DNA of 64,000 nucleotides from Nocardioides halotolerans DSM 19273. Its GTDB lineage: Bacteria > Actinomycetota > Actinomycetes > Propionibacteriales > Nocardioidaceae. Of this stretch, positions 54,693-62,329 are shown one piece after another (position 1 is the first letter of the stretch; each line of letters begins with the position of its first letter). Location of the stretch: positions 433,669 to 497,668 of the forward strand of contig NZ_KE383923.1 in assembly GCF_000422805.1 (NCBI RefSeq), read 5' to 3'. Under the pieces are notes generated by a model. That model saw only the letters and a program-made list of their open reading frames with translations. It ran no database searches and had not been told where the DNA came from. A program made the position numbers and the translations under genes.

Positions 54693-55187
54693 TCACCAGA
54701 CGTAGATGCTCGAGCCATCGGTGGTCCGGGTTGGCTGCTTCTCCGATCCGCCGTCGAGGTCCTGAATCTCGCCGCCCCTGATCTGCACCGAGCCGCCGCG
54801 CACCCCACGGTTCTCGACCAGGCCCGCGACGACCAGCGAGCCAGCCAGCTTCCCACCGGGATGCACCCGCACGAGTCCTCCTCGATCAACGGTGACCGAG
54901 CCGCTCTGGTCGCCAGTGATCTCGGCGATTGCGCCCGACGCCACGGTGAGGGAACCGGCGACCTTGCCGTCGATCCGCGCGGTGCTTCCCGACTGGAGTG
55001 TGAGCGATCCAGATAGCGTCCCCCGTGGGCCGATCTGGAACGTCGCGCCCTCGTGCACGCAGACAGTGCCCGAGTGGTTGGCGTTGAGAGAATCATCGCT
55101 CTCGACCACCCACGGACCCCGGTACTCCTCGGAGCCGTCGGCCTGGATGTGGAGGTCCTTTGGGTGATCGTGATCGTCGCTGCCCAT
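54693..55187 (-). CDS. Bactofilin-like beta-solenoid protein
   Basis: 164 residues from the ATG at 55187; upstream in-frame residues are low-complexity and not used. From about residue 45 on it consists of short strands with repeating G-S-L-T-V / G-x-V pattern (GTLSGSLTLQSGSTARIDG, then GSLTVASGAIAEITG, GSVTVDRGGLVRVHPGG), as in bactofilin and pectate-lyase-like right-handed solenoids. It is the only leftward gene in this part of the element. The N-terminal head is His/Asp-rich. Function unknown; a cargo-like insertion is possible. Confidence 0.6.
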   Translation of the reverse strand: MGSDDHDHPKDLHIQADGSEEYRGPWVVESDDSLNANHSGTVCVHEGATFQIGPRGTLSGSLTLQSGSTARIDGKVAGSLTVASGAIAEITGDQSGSVTVDRGGLVRVHPGGKLAGSLVVAGLVENRGVRGGSVQIRGGEIQDLDGGSEKQPTRTTDGSSIYVW

Positions 55188-55280
55188 GGCTCCCACCGTA
55201 GACGCCGCGTCCGACAGTCGACCGTTCGGCGACGAGGTTCGGCGCTCGGCTCTGGGCTCTTCGCTGTCAGACTCGACACC

Positions 55281-55859
55281 ATGACCTGGTGGGTGACCGT
55301 CCTGCAGTACGGCTCGGGGCCCGTCGTGGCCGCAGGCGCGGTCCTGTGGCAACAAGGACGAGCAGACCGTCGCGAGGACACGCGCAGGGCAGAAGATCGC
55401 GCTGAACGAGCGCGTGATCGTGAGCACGAACTTCACAGGTTGGAGACGGAGCAGATTGGTGCCCTCGAAGAGCGTTGGAGAGACGAGCGCCTCGAAGCCC
55501 ACGCTTCACTCCTGGCATCCCTGCGGCGCGCAGTCAACGCACTGGCGACAATGGAGGCGAAGGCGATTCCGGGAGTGCACGTCAATCCCGAATACGCACA
55601 GGCCACCGACCAGGCCGACGCCGATGTAGAAGCGGCACGCACCCAAGAGGCAACGGTTGCACTTCTCGGGTCCGCAGCGTCGAGCGCTGCTGCCCGCGAG
55701 GCACTTCTCCAACTTCTGCGCGTCCACTTGCGGCACCGCATGTTCACGCTCGACGAAGAGAGACGCGGCGACTTGATCCACGAGCGTCGGGCACTTCACG
55801 AGGTCATCGACCTCTACCAGACTGCCGCCCGCGCCGAGCTCGGCACCGAGCGCGTTTGA
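55281..55859 (+). CDS. Membrane protein with long coiled coil, unknown function
   Basis: 192 residues from ATG at 55281. A weak hydrophobic segment (WVTVLQYGSGPVVAAGAVLW) is followed by a long charged coiled coil (DRREDTRRAEDRAERARD, and on to about residue 85), then helical domain residues 90-185. Proteins with this plan are common beside actinobacterial integrases and phage genes; none has an assigned role. It is divergent from the beta-solenoid gene. Confidence 0.6.
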   Translation: MTWWVTVLQYGSGPVVAAGAVLWQQGRADRREDTRRAEDRAERARDREHELHRLETEQIGALEERWRDERLEAHASLLASLRRAVNALATMEAKAIPGVHVNPEYAQATDQADADVEAARTQEATVALLGSAASSAAAREALLQLLRVHLRHRMFTLDEERRGDLIHERRALHEVIDLYQTAARAELGTERV

Positions 55860-56040
55860 ATCAACGAAGTTCAGCTGACTTCCCCTCGACCTCCAAAGAC
55901 GAGGTAACGTTCGGCTCGGTCAGCTAGGCAGCTTGACCAGCTGAGCCGAGAGGCCCAGAGGCCCAGTGAGGGCGGAACCGGAAGCCGCGCGAGCAGCAGC
56001 TCGCACCCATCCTTCCTTCTCGACCTCACAGGAGCACCTC

Positions 56041-57144
56041 ATGGCACGCAAGGGCTACTCAGCCTTCGCAGACGTCATGCAGACGACCGCGGACGGGCGT
56101 GACCTCAACGACCTGTTCGCCGAGCTGCAGGCAGCTGCCGACATCCAGAACGAGCAGCAGCAGAACTTCTTGTCGCTGTTCAGCTACCCGGTCAACTCGC
56201 CGGTGACCTCCGTCCTCCAGACCGTCGGCGGCACCGCTGGCATCTTCGAGGAGTCCAGCGAGTACGGCGTCCCCTTGAGCTCGCGCCAGCTGGCCGACGT
56301 CCTCAACATGGGCGCGACGTTCAAGTGGTACGACGCTCGGTGGTCCGCCACGTGGCGCTACCTCGCTGACGCCAGCGCCGACGAGGTCGCGGCCAACGCC
56401 AACGCGATCCTCGCCGCCGACCAGGACCACCTGTTCAACGACGTGATGAAGACGGTCTTCTCGAACGTCAACCGGCAGGTCGTGGATCCGAAGACGGACG
56501 CCGTCTACGACGTGTTCGCCTTCGCCAACGGCGACGGCTGGACTCCCCCGAGCTACGGCGGGCAGACTTTCTCGGACACGCACACGCACTACCGCATCAG
56601 CGGCGCGGCTGCCGTGACGAGCGGCGACCTAGACGAGATCGTCGACGACTTCAAGTCGCACGGCTACTCGGCCGAGAACGGCGCTCAGCTGGTCATCTTC
56701 GTCAACAGCGTCGAGGGCAACGTCATCTCGACCTACCGGGTGACGGACGGCGCTCGCGCCGACTTCATCCCGGCGAGCGGCGCCCGCTTCTACGCCGAGG
56801 GCGCGCTGATCGGCGACCAGCCGTCTGCAAGCTTCGCGGGCTTCCCGGTCAAGGGTGCCTACGACGAGGCGCTCATCATCGAGTCGAGCCGGATCCCGGC
56901 GGGCTACGTGGTGGCGCTGGCCTCCGGTGGTTCGCTCGCCAACTCCAACCCGATCATGCTGCGCACCCACCCCCGCTTCTCTGGGCTGACGCTGGTCGAG
57001 GGCAGCCGCCCGAGCTACCCGCTGGTGGACAGCTACTGGGTGCGGGGCTTCGGCACCGGCATCCGGCACCGTCTCGCCGGCCTCGTGATGCAGATCAAGG
57101 CGTCCGGCAGCTACGTGCCGCCCACGCTGTACGTCCCGGCCTGA
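56041..57144 (+). CDS. Phage major-capsid-like protein
   Basis: 367 residues from the ATG at 56041 (AGGAG eight bases upstream); the upstream in-frame extension has no ribosome-binding site. The length and pattern resemble HK97-fold-type capsid proteins of actinobacteriophages: an N-terminal arm (SAFADVMQTTADGRDLNDLFAELQAAA), a beta-rich spine near 90-170, then SQLLIFVNSVEGNVISTYR-type peripheral domain and the C-terminal HRLAGLVMQIKASGSYVPPTLY. It is alone: no portal, protease, scaffold or tail genes nearby. A strong hairpin follows at 57169-57203. An imperfect hairpin (55911-55950) precedes it. Confidence 0.55.
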   Translation: MARKGYSAFADVMQTTADGRDLNDLFAELQAAADIQNEQQQNFLSLFSYPVNSPVTSVLQTVGGTAGIFEESSEYGVPLSSRQLADVLNMGATFKWYDARWSATWRYLADASADEVAANANAILAADQDHLFNDVMKTVFSNVNRQVVDPKTDAVYDVFAFANGDGWTPPSYGGQTFSDTHTHYRISGAAAVTSGDLDEIVDDFKSHGYSAENGAQLVIFVNSVEGNVISTYRVTDGARADFIPASGARFYAEGALIGDQPSASFAGFPVKGAYDEALIIESSRIPAGYVVALASGGSLANSNPIMLRTHPRFSGLTLVEGSRPSYPLVDSYWVRGFGTGIRHRLAGLVMQIKASGSYVPPTLYVPA

Positions 57145-57168
57145 CCTCCTACGGGACGCGCATGACCT

Positions 57169-57203
57169 GGCCCGGCGGAGGTTCGCAGCTCCTCCGCCGG
57201 GCC
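57169..57203 (+). terminator. Strong hairpin downstream of the capsid-like gene
   Basis: A perfect 13-base-pair stem (GGCCCGGCGGAGG at 57169-57181 with its complement at 57191-57203) and a nine-base loop lie 25 bases after the stop. There is no T-run, so termination would be partial; it could set capsid-gene expression above the following genes. Confidence 0.7.
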
Positions 57204-57240
57204 GGGACCAAGGCTGAAGGGCTGTGACTCAGGAGGAACG

Positions 57241-57615
57241 ATGAACGCCGCCATTGACGACGCGGAGCGCCTGCTCCCGTGGATCGCCTGCAACACCGCC
57301 GCCTACGACGACCCCGAGCTCGGCATCGAGGAGAAGCTGCTCGCCGCGCTCAGCAATCCGGTACCGCCGGGGCTCGCGTCCGGCGTCCCGTTGCTGCGCT
57401 CGCTCGAGTCCAGCGTCGAGCCGCAGCCGCTGATCGAGTCCGCCGTCAAGATGGACAAGCCGACGCGGACCTCGCACTGCGAGCACTGCGGCTCCAACGC
57501 GGGCGGCAAGCACCGGCTGCTGGTGCCGATGGGCGGCTCGGTAGTGGCCTACCACTGCTGCTGGTTCTGCAAGGACGTGCTCACGGACCACTGCGGCCCG
57601 CTGGCCTGGGACTGA
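57241..57615 (+). CDS. Zinc-ribbon protein
   Basis: 124 residues from ATG with AGGAGG six bases upstream. The C-terminal half has two Cys pairs typical of a treble-clef or zinc ribbon: HCEHCGSNAGGKHR (about residues 79-82) and HCCWFCKDVLTDHC. The N-terminal half is helical (LLPWIACNTAAYDDPELG). First gene of a compact four-gene run (57241-58710). Function not recognised; such small zinc proteins occur in phage morphogenesis/regulation modules. Confidence 0.6.
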   Translation: MNAAIDDAERLLPWIACNTAAYDDPELGIEEKLLAALSNPVPPGLASGVPLLRSLESSVEPQPLIESAVKMDKPTRTSHCEHCGSNAGGKHRLLVPMGGSVVAYHCCWFCKDVLTDHCGPLAWD

Positions 57616-57620
57616 GCCCC

Positions 57621-58244
57621 GTGGCCCGCACGAGCCACGGCGAGGAGTGGTGGGCTTCGCACCCAGAAGTCCTCCGCTGCACCGCCCGCTACAAGGACGG
57701 CTCGCCGTGCCGTCGAGAGGCGATGATCGGGTCGAACGTCTGTGGCCAGCACGGCGCCCTGGCCCCCGCCGTGCAGGCCCGGGCGGCGACCCGCATCCAG
57801 ATGTCGGTGGACGACGCCGCCAAGCGGCTCCTCGCGATGGTCGAGGACGCCGAGGTGGAGAGCCGCGACAAGATCAAGATCCTGCACGACCTGCTCGACC
57901 GGGGCGGGCTCGCCGCGACCTCCAAGCTGCTCGTCGGTGTCGTCACCGAGGACCCCGTCGAGAAGCTGTTCGCTTCGATCCTGTCCGACCCGCGCGCCAC
58001 CTACGACCCGGCGACCGTCGTGCCGGGCGAGGTAGTGCCCGACGCGCTCCAAGCGGCGATCGACGCGTACGAGGACGAAGGTGATTGGGAGGACCTGTTC
58101 GGTCCGGAGAACGGCTCTCTCGGCACGGAGAACGTGGTTGACGCCGAGCTGGCCGAGCTGCCTCTCAACACCGTGCGGCTCAGCGGGTCCATGAGTCACG
58201 CGCCCCCGAAGCACATCCGCGAGGCGCTGGAGCGGCTGCTGTGA
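57621..58244 (+). CDS. Zinc-finger protein, possible small-terminase-type packaging protein
   Basis: 207 residues from GTG at 57621, five bases after the previous stop. N-terminal zinc motif C-x8-C-x10-C-x2-H (CTARYKDGSPC, then VCGQHG), then a helical region (DDAAKRLLAMVEDAEVESRDKIKILHDLLDRGG). Actinobacteriophage proteins annotated beside the terminase commonly begin with just this CTA..G.PC.....G..VC..HGG motif. If this is TerS-like it would select the DNA to be packaged. Similar proteins with other roles exist, and the C-terminal half is unrecognised. Confidence 0.45.
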   Translation: MARTSHGEEWWASHPEVLRCTARYKDGSPCRREAMIGSNVCGQHGALAPAVQARAATRIQMSVDDAAKRLLAMVEDAEVESRDKIKILHDLLDRGGLAATSKLLVGVVTEDPVEKLFASILSDPRATYDPATVVPGEVVPDALQAAIDAYEDEGDWEDLFGPENGSLGTENVVDAELAELPLNTVRLSGSMSHAPPKHIREALERLL

Positions 58245-58561
58245 CCGCCACCGCCGACGCGCAACTCTACGGCACGACGACCGACGCCGCCGAGTGGTTG
58301 GCGCAGGTCGGCCTCGGCGGGCGCTACGCCGCTGTGCCTGGGCTTCCACGGTGGGTGCGCCGAGACGGCGACTCGTGGGTGGAGTGCGATGTGGGAGAGG
58401 TGCAGCGGGCGGTGCGCCGCGCGCTCGGCTCGGTCTGCGACCGGCGCATGGAGGAGTACCCGCCGACCGCAGAGGTGATCCAGCTGCTGCGGCTGATGGA
58501 CCTCAACTGGCGGCTCGGTCCGCTGATGGCTGAGCTGCGCCGGGTCGCGGTCCAGTCATGA
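58241..58561 (+). CDS. Small element protein, unknown function
   Basis: 106 residues from a GTG overlapping the preceding stop (GTGA). A short beta-containing region (PRWVRRDGDSWVECDVGEVQRAVR) resembles strand-helix motifs in primase-associated and phage-structural small proteins; the rest is helical. No domain recognised. ATGA overlap with the next gene. Confidence 0.55.
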   Translation: MTATADAQLYGTTTDAAEWLAQVGLGGRYAAVPGLPRWVRRDGDSWVECDVGEVQRAVRRALGSVCDRRMEEYPPTAEVIQLLRLMDLNWRLGPLMAELRRVAVQS

Positions 58562-58710
58562 AGTGCCCGGAGCGCGGATGCCCGTGGCGCGGCGATCCGG
58601 CCAGCTGCCCCTGGCACTCAGAGGACGCCCGTCGCGACGACGATGAGGCGTGGGACTCCGCGCAGGGCTATGGGCGGTTCCGTGGCGTCCGGCGGGAGCG
58701 CGCTCAGTGA
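58558..58710 (+). CDS. 50-residue zinc-finger-like protein
   Basis: Starts at an ATG overlapping the preceding stop. Cys3, Cys8, Cys17 and His20 (KCPERGCPWRG then SCPWH) give CX4CX8CX2H, a likely zinc site, followed by an acidic stretch DARRDDDEAWD. Too short for family assignment; its coupling and metal-site pattern indicate a real gene. Confidence 0.55.
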   Translation: MKCPERGCPWRGDPASCPWHSEDARRDDDEAWDSAQGYGRFRGVRRERAQ

Positions 58711-58804
58711 AGGTGCTCGTGCGCGCGGGGCGGCTGTTGCATTCGACATAACTCGCGGTCGTGCTACCTTGAGTTCAATAAAACATGATTGATGCAGATT
58801 GTGG

Positions 58805-58843
58805 TTGACAACTCAGGATCTGTTCCTGTAGACTTCAGTCAAC
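58805..58843 (+). promoter_or_regulatory. Promoter and inverted repeat upstream of the DndB-like gene
   Basis: The 174-base gap before the DndB-like gene is unusually AT-rich. TTGACA at 58805-58810 lies 18 bases before TAGACT (58829-58834), a reasonable sigma-70-type promoter. GTTGAC (58804-58809) and GTCAAC (58838-58843) form an inverted pair around it, which could be an operator. This appears to be an independent promoter separate from the capsid group. Confidence 0.5.
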
Positions 58844-58884
58844 ATCAAGAAGCGCCCAGATGGGCCACGACAAAGGAGTTATTC

Positions 58885-60213
58885 ATGACTGACACGACGC
58901 TCAACCTCGACTCGGCCGCGTTTACGAACTACGCCGCCGACGTCAAGCTGCCCGCCTTTCGGTTCACCCGGGGTGGCCGGCACGTCTACACGATCACCCC
59001 GACGCTCGAGATGGCCATGGACCTGCTGCCGAAGCCGGACCCGGCCAAGAAGTTCCCGAACAACCGCCTGCTGAACGTTCCGCACGCTCGCGCGTGGGGA
59101 ACGTACTGGGAGAAGAACGAGAAGTCCTGGGGTTGTCCCCCGGGCCTGATCTCGACTCCGGTGTCCCTGAGCCCCCGGTTCGCCACCACCACCACCCTGA
59201 ACGGCATGGCGGTCGGCGTGCTCAGCCTCCCTCGCGACTTCGCGCAGGAGAGCGAGATCCTCGACATGCAGCACCGGGTCTTCGGCTGGCACGAGAAGAG
59301 GCGCGAGGTCTCGGAGAAGATCCTCAAGCTGAGCAACATGATCGCGGATGCCAAGGCCAAGGGTGAGAACGAGGCCGTCACGGCGCTCACTCCTCAGCTG
59401 AAGGCGCTGCAGCACACCAAGGAGCGCCTGGCCCGCGAGTGCATCACCATCGAGATCGCGGAGATGTCGGACGCGCAGCACCGTGACCTGTTCAGCAACA
59501 TCGCGAGCAAGGCTCTGGCGATCAACGCGACGCAGATCGTCAACTTCGACGAGTCGCAGGCGCTCAACCGGATCGCTCGGGCTGTGCAGTCGCACCCGCT
59601 GCTCGACGGTCGCGTCGACTGGGACAAGCGCAGCGCCACCGACACCAAGCGGGTGCCGAACCACAACCTCGTCTCCGGCTCCAACCTCGCTGACCTGGTC
59701 CGCCCGTTCGCGCTCGGCCACCCGGTCGGACGCGTCATGGAGGGCCGCAACAAGGCCCTGGAGAGCCAGGAGCAGTCCATCACCACGCAGGTCAGCAACT
59801 TCCTGACCGCCCTGATGACGGCGTTCCCCGAGCTCGCCATGAGCGACGAGGACGGCTCGCCGCTGGTCTCGGCGCCGGAGGTTCGCGCGACGAGTCTGCT
59901 CGGCAGCTCGACGGTTCTCCGGGCGCTGGCTACGGCCTACTACCGGCTGACCCGCGTGAAGGACGAGCGGGACCGCCCCCTCACGCCGGAGATGACGCAC
60001 GACGAGGTGGTCTCCTACTTCGAGGAGCTGGCGCCGTTCATGAAGCTCCCCATCACCAAGAAGAGCCCGTGGCTCAAGACCGGCGTGTTCCCGGACCCGG
60101 GCGACGGTGAGGTCAAGGCCCCTGGCGCCCGCTCGCAGGAGATCAAGCAGCTGGCCGATCTGGTCACCGGCTGGGCGCTCGGCGAGGACCTGGGCAAGGG
60201 GCCGCTTGGCTAG
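58885..60213 (+). CDS. DndB-like DGQHR-domain protein
   Basis: 443 residues from ATG at 58885, six bases after AAAGGAG; earlier in-frame codons are in the promoter. LPAFRFTRGGRHVYTIT at the N-terminus, MAVGVLSLPRDF followed by ILDMQHRVFGWHEKRREV near 115-150, and then a long coiled insertion match DndB/DGQHR-family proteins; the DGQHR box is DMQHR here. ITIEIAEMSDAQHRDLFSNIASKAL continues the fold, with NFDESQALNRIARAV. DndB regulates DNA phosphorothioation operons, but no dndA, C, D or E is nearby, so this is an orphan form, plausibly used in defence or regulation. It converges with the DUF5343-like gene. Confidence 0.7.
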   Translation: MTDTTLNLDSAAFTNYAADVKLPAFRFTRGGRHVYTITPTLEMAMDLLPKPDPAKKFPNNRLLNVPHARAWGTYWEKNEKSWGCPPGLISTPVSLSPRFATTTTLNGMAVGVLSLPRDFAQESEILDMQHRVFGWHEKRREVSEKILKLSNMIADAKAKGENEAVTALTPQLKALQHTKERLARECITIEIAEMSDAQHRDLFSNIASKALAINATQIVNFDESQALNRIARAVQSHPLLDGRVDWDKRSATDTKRVPNHNLVSGSNLADLVRPFALGHPVGRVMEGRNKALESQEQSITTQVSNFLTALMTAFPELAMSDEDGSPLVSAPEVRATSLLGSSTVLRALATAYYRLTRVKDERDRPLTPEMTHDEVVSYFEELAPFMKLPITKKSPWLKTGVFPDPGDGEVKAPGARSQEIKQLADLVTGWALGEDLGKGPLG

Positions 60214-60228
60214 CCAGCGCACGATGCA

Positions 60229-60264
60229 GCGCCCGCCTCCCAGCTCGGGGAGGCGGGCGCTTTT
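60229..60264 (+). terminator. Intrinsic terminator after the DndB-like gene
   Basis: GCGCCCGCCTCCC (60229-60241) pairs with GGGAGGCGGGCGC (60248-60260), followed by TTTT at 60261-60264. It lies 15 bases after the stop codon. Confidence 0.85.
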
Positions 60265-60312
60265 GCGTTGCTCAGGGCTTGCGCGGGGGTCGTCTCAGCT
60301 ATCATCGGCGCA

Positions 60313-60368
60313 GGCCACCAAGAAGGTGGCCGGTGGCGCCCGACCCGCAGAGTAAGACGCCACCGGCC
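60313..60368. repeat. Two overlapping, mutually exclusive hairpins
   Basis: Hairpin A: GGCCACC (60313-60319) with GGTGGCC (60325-60331). Hairpin B: GGCCGGTGGCG (60328-60338) with CGCCACCGGCC (60358-60368). They share bases 60328-60331, so only one can form. They lie between the two convergent genes; an attenuator, small RNA, bidirectional terminator or packaging/recombination site are possible. Confidence 0.6.
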
Positions 60369-60449
60369 TGATCGTCGACACGGGCGCTAGCTGACCCGAG
60401 CCGACTTCCCCAAGGGGCTGGAAGCGAGGTTTGGACCCCCGCACTCCTC

Positions 60450-61232
60450 TCAGGGCGAGTCTGAGTCGCTCCGTCCATCGGGAGCCGCGCTCGGCGGCGG
60501 GGTGGTCGGACCGGCACCGATGCCGAGAGCCTTCTCGATCCGGTCGAAGATCTTGTCCTGGAGCGTCGCGTCGGCGTCGTCCCTCTTGGCGAGGTCGAGC
60601 AGCGTCTGGATGTACGCCGCCTTCTGCTCCTCCTCGGTGACGATCTTGGGCCTGTTGATCACCAGCGGCGGGGGCGTCGTCTCGGCCTGCTTCTTGGTCG
60701 CGCGACGCCGGGTGCCGTTCCCGGCGGACGGACGGCGCTTCTTGAAGTGCGAGCTGTAGGGGATGCCGACGTAGTCGAGCATGTGCAGGTAGAAGCCGAT
60801 CGCCTTGTCGACCGTGGCGCCGTTGATCCCTCGCTCGTTGAAGATCTTCACGAGCTGGCCGCTCGTCGCGTTCAGGCTCAGCGCGAGCGCGTCCGCGTAC
60901 TTCTCCTCGACCATGATCTTGAAGGTCTCCTTGCGGGTGGCCTCATCGGCCGCCACGAGGTCGCGCATCATCTCGGTCGGCACGTACTGGTCGTCGATCA
61001 GGTCGAAGTACCGCATCGTGCTGCGCGTCTGCGCGATGGTGCTGCCCGAGATGTTGCCGAAGAACGAGCTGTCGAACATGTCCGGCAGGCCGTCGCTGGC
61101 GTACCGGTCGAACGAGTTGGTGAAGCTCTTCCCGGGCATGTAGGGCGCAGCCGGCAGTCGGCTTGAGCCGCTGGTCTCGGCGGTGGCCTCGCCGCTGTCT
61201 TCCACGGTCGCCTCGAGCTCGTCGCTGGTCAT
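60450..61232 (-). CDS. DUF5343-like protein
   Basis: 260 residues from ATG at 61232 (GAGAGGGGG upstream). YMPGKSFTNSFDRYASDGLPDMFDSSFFGNISGSTIAQTRSTMRYFDLID matches the DUF5343 start, with PTEMMRDLVAADEATRKETFKIM next (in part only quoted). A basic linker with RRRATKKQ (about residue 175) precedes a helical C-terminus. DUF5343 proteins are helical-bundle, winged-helix-like and turn up in defence and mobile contexts; the function is unknown. Convergent with the DndB-like gene, forming a possible functional pair at the right end of the element. Confidence 0.65.
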   Translation of the reverse strand: MTSDELEATVEDSGEATAETSGSSRLPAAPYMPGKSFTNSFDRYASDGLPDMFDSSFFGNISGSTIAQTRSTMRYFDLIDDQYVPTEMMRDLVAADEATRKETFKIMVEEKYADALALSLNATSGQLVKIFNERGINGATVDKAIGFYLHMLDYVGIPYSSHFKKRRPSAGNGTRRRATKKQAETTPPPLVINRPKIVTEEEQKAAYIQTLLDLAKRDDADATLQDKIFDRIEKALGIGAGPTTPPPSAAPDGRSDSDSP

Positions 61233-61666
61233 TGCGGCCCCCTCTCCCCTACCTCGGTACCGGGGGCGAGACTGCCCCCTATGCGGAAGCCTCTCATTTG
61301 ACCGGGCGCATTGCAAGCACCCCCCGGCGCCAAGTAGACCCGCAGCGACGGGTCTCAGCTCTACCTTCTCATTCTGTACTGGATTCAGACGCCCGTCTGA
61401 ATTGCGTACACGCAGGTCAGAGGCCCTCTACCGCTTCTCCAACGATTGTGCGGCACACGATTTCACAGATGTTCTTCAGGCAGAAGATCATCGTGTACTA
61501 CGTCGCCGACGAGCCGCCCCCGGCGCCGGGGCGGCGCAGCGCAGTGGTGGAGGCGCGGCTCAGGACGCCCCGCTGAGCGCGCGGCCAGCGGGGGCGGCGG
61601 AGCGGTCGTACGAGCACCCGGAGAAGTTGGGGGTAGCGGTCCTGAGAGAACCAGCTAAAGTAACCC
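61233..61666. promoter_or_regulatory. Gene-free right end of the element with a perfect 20-base palindrome
   Basis: 434 bases with no convincing gene. ATTCAGACG (61383-61391) and CGTCTGAAT (61394-61402) form a perfect palindrome around CC, about 150 bases upstream of the DUF5343-like start. It is a candidate operator for that gene or an end-specific site of the element. The region runs into the right junction. Confidence 0.55.
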
Positions 61667-61999
61667 CTAACAAACTAGACCCGGGTCGTTGATCCACACC
61701 TCCTCGACGGCCGGGTCGTCGAGGAACGGCTGCAGCGGCCCGAACCCGCTCACCCGCGCCACCAGCTCGCCCACCACCGCCTCGGCGTCGGGCACCGGCG
61801 CCACCACGCCGGTCAGGCTGCGCTCGTCGTGGTCGCGCACCACCGACTCCGCGATCCGGCGTACGACGCCCGCATCGGCCTGCGGGTCGACGCCCTCGCG
61901 GCGCACCGCCTCGCGCACGTGCGCGTCGAGCTGCTCGACCAGCTCGTCGCGTGCCGCGGCGAGCGTGGACGCCTGCACGCCGGCGTGCGTCAACGTCAT
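61667..61999 (-). pseudogene. 5' part of cpaF/tadA (pilus ATPase), with stop inside element DNA
   Basis: 110-residue reading frame; the first 106 residues are the CpaF N-terminal domain. Helices LAAARDELVEQLDAHVREAV and RIAESVVRDHDERSLTG lead to VSGFGPLQPFLDDPAVEEVWINDP, the highly conserved CpaF stretch that should continue SRVFVAR. The last four residues are element-derived. Start ATG at 61999; no flanking tadZ gene is seen. The pilus operon promoter presumably lies between this and the RTX gene. Confidence 0.88.
61682..61685. other. Right attachment junction (core CGGG)
   Basis: The N-terminal cpaF part reads up to the Pro codon CCG (61682-61684) and shares CGGG with the left junction. 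Beyond it the reading frame continues into element DNA for four codons (Gly-Leu-Val-Cys) and stops at 61667-61669. In the intact gene the Pro is followed by Ser-Arg-Val-Phe from the left junction. Confidence 0.85.
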
Positions 62000-62329
62000 G
62001 GAGACCCCGAGTTTCCCGAGAAGGAGCCCTGCTGCCGCGACCGTAAACCCGCTCTTGGCGACGAGGGAAGAGGGTCCGGTGAATCTGTGGAGAACTGGCG
62101 ACGGAGGTGAACCGAGTCAACCCCTGTGACATCGTCACTCGAGTGCCTCGGCTCCGACGCGGGGATCACAAGGCGCCTTGCCCGTTCGCCACCGTTGACA
62201 TCGCATTTCCCGACGATGGTTTCGGTTCATGCGAAGTCCTGCCCCGGCGTCTACCCACCGTCCGCTCGGCGCATCAGGCGACGCTGACCGCGTCGGCTGA
62301 GCCCGCGCCCCTGCTGCTCGGCCCGGTCG
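62000..62329. other. Gene-free spacer before cpaF
   Basis: 330 bases without a convincing gene. It should contain the promoter of the pilus operon (leftwards) and the 3' flank of the RTX gene. A TTGACA at 62195-62200 on the + strand has no matching -10. I see no other clear signal. Confidence 0.4.

Larger units (their letters stand above)
49104..61685. mobile_element. Serine-integrase element in cpaF, probable phage satellite or capsid-bearing island
   Basis: About 12.58 kb bounded by CGGG at 49104-49107 and 61682-61685 and splitting cpaF. Inside: integrase beside the left end, RecA-like ATPase and iteron-like stretch, small resolvase, capsid-like protein, zinc-finger packaging candidate, DndB-like and DUF5343-like genes. 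GC is lower than in the flanking pilus genes. There is no portal, large terminase, tail, lysis or conjugation gene. Outside the element, cpaF halves join in frame. Confidence 0.85.

Noticed and set aside
49104..61685. Complete prophage
   Set aside because: No portal, large terminase, tail, tape measure or lysis genes are visible in 12.6 kb; only one capsid-like gene and a packaging candidate are present.
49104..61685. Actinomycete conjugative element (AICE) or plasmid-type ICE
   Set aside because: No FtsK/SpoIIIE-like transfer protein, relaxase or type IV secretion gene is seen.
62195..62200. TTGACA promoter in the cpaF upstream region
   Set aside because: No matching -10 sequence at the right distance, and it faces away from the genes needing a promoter.
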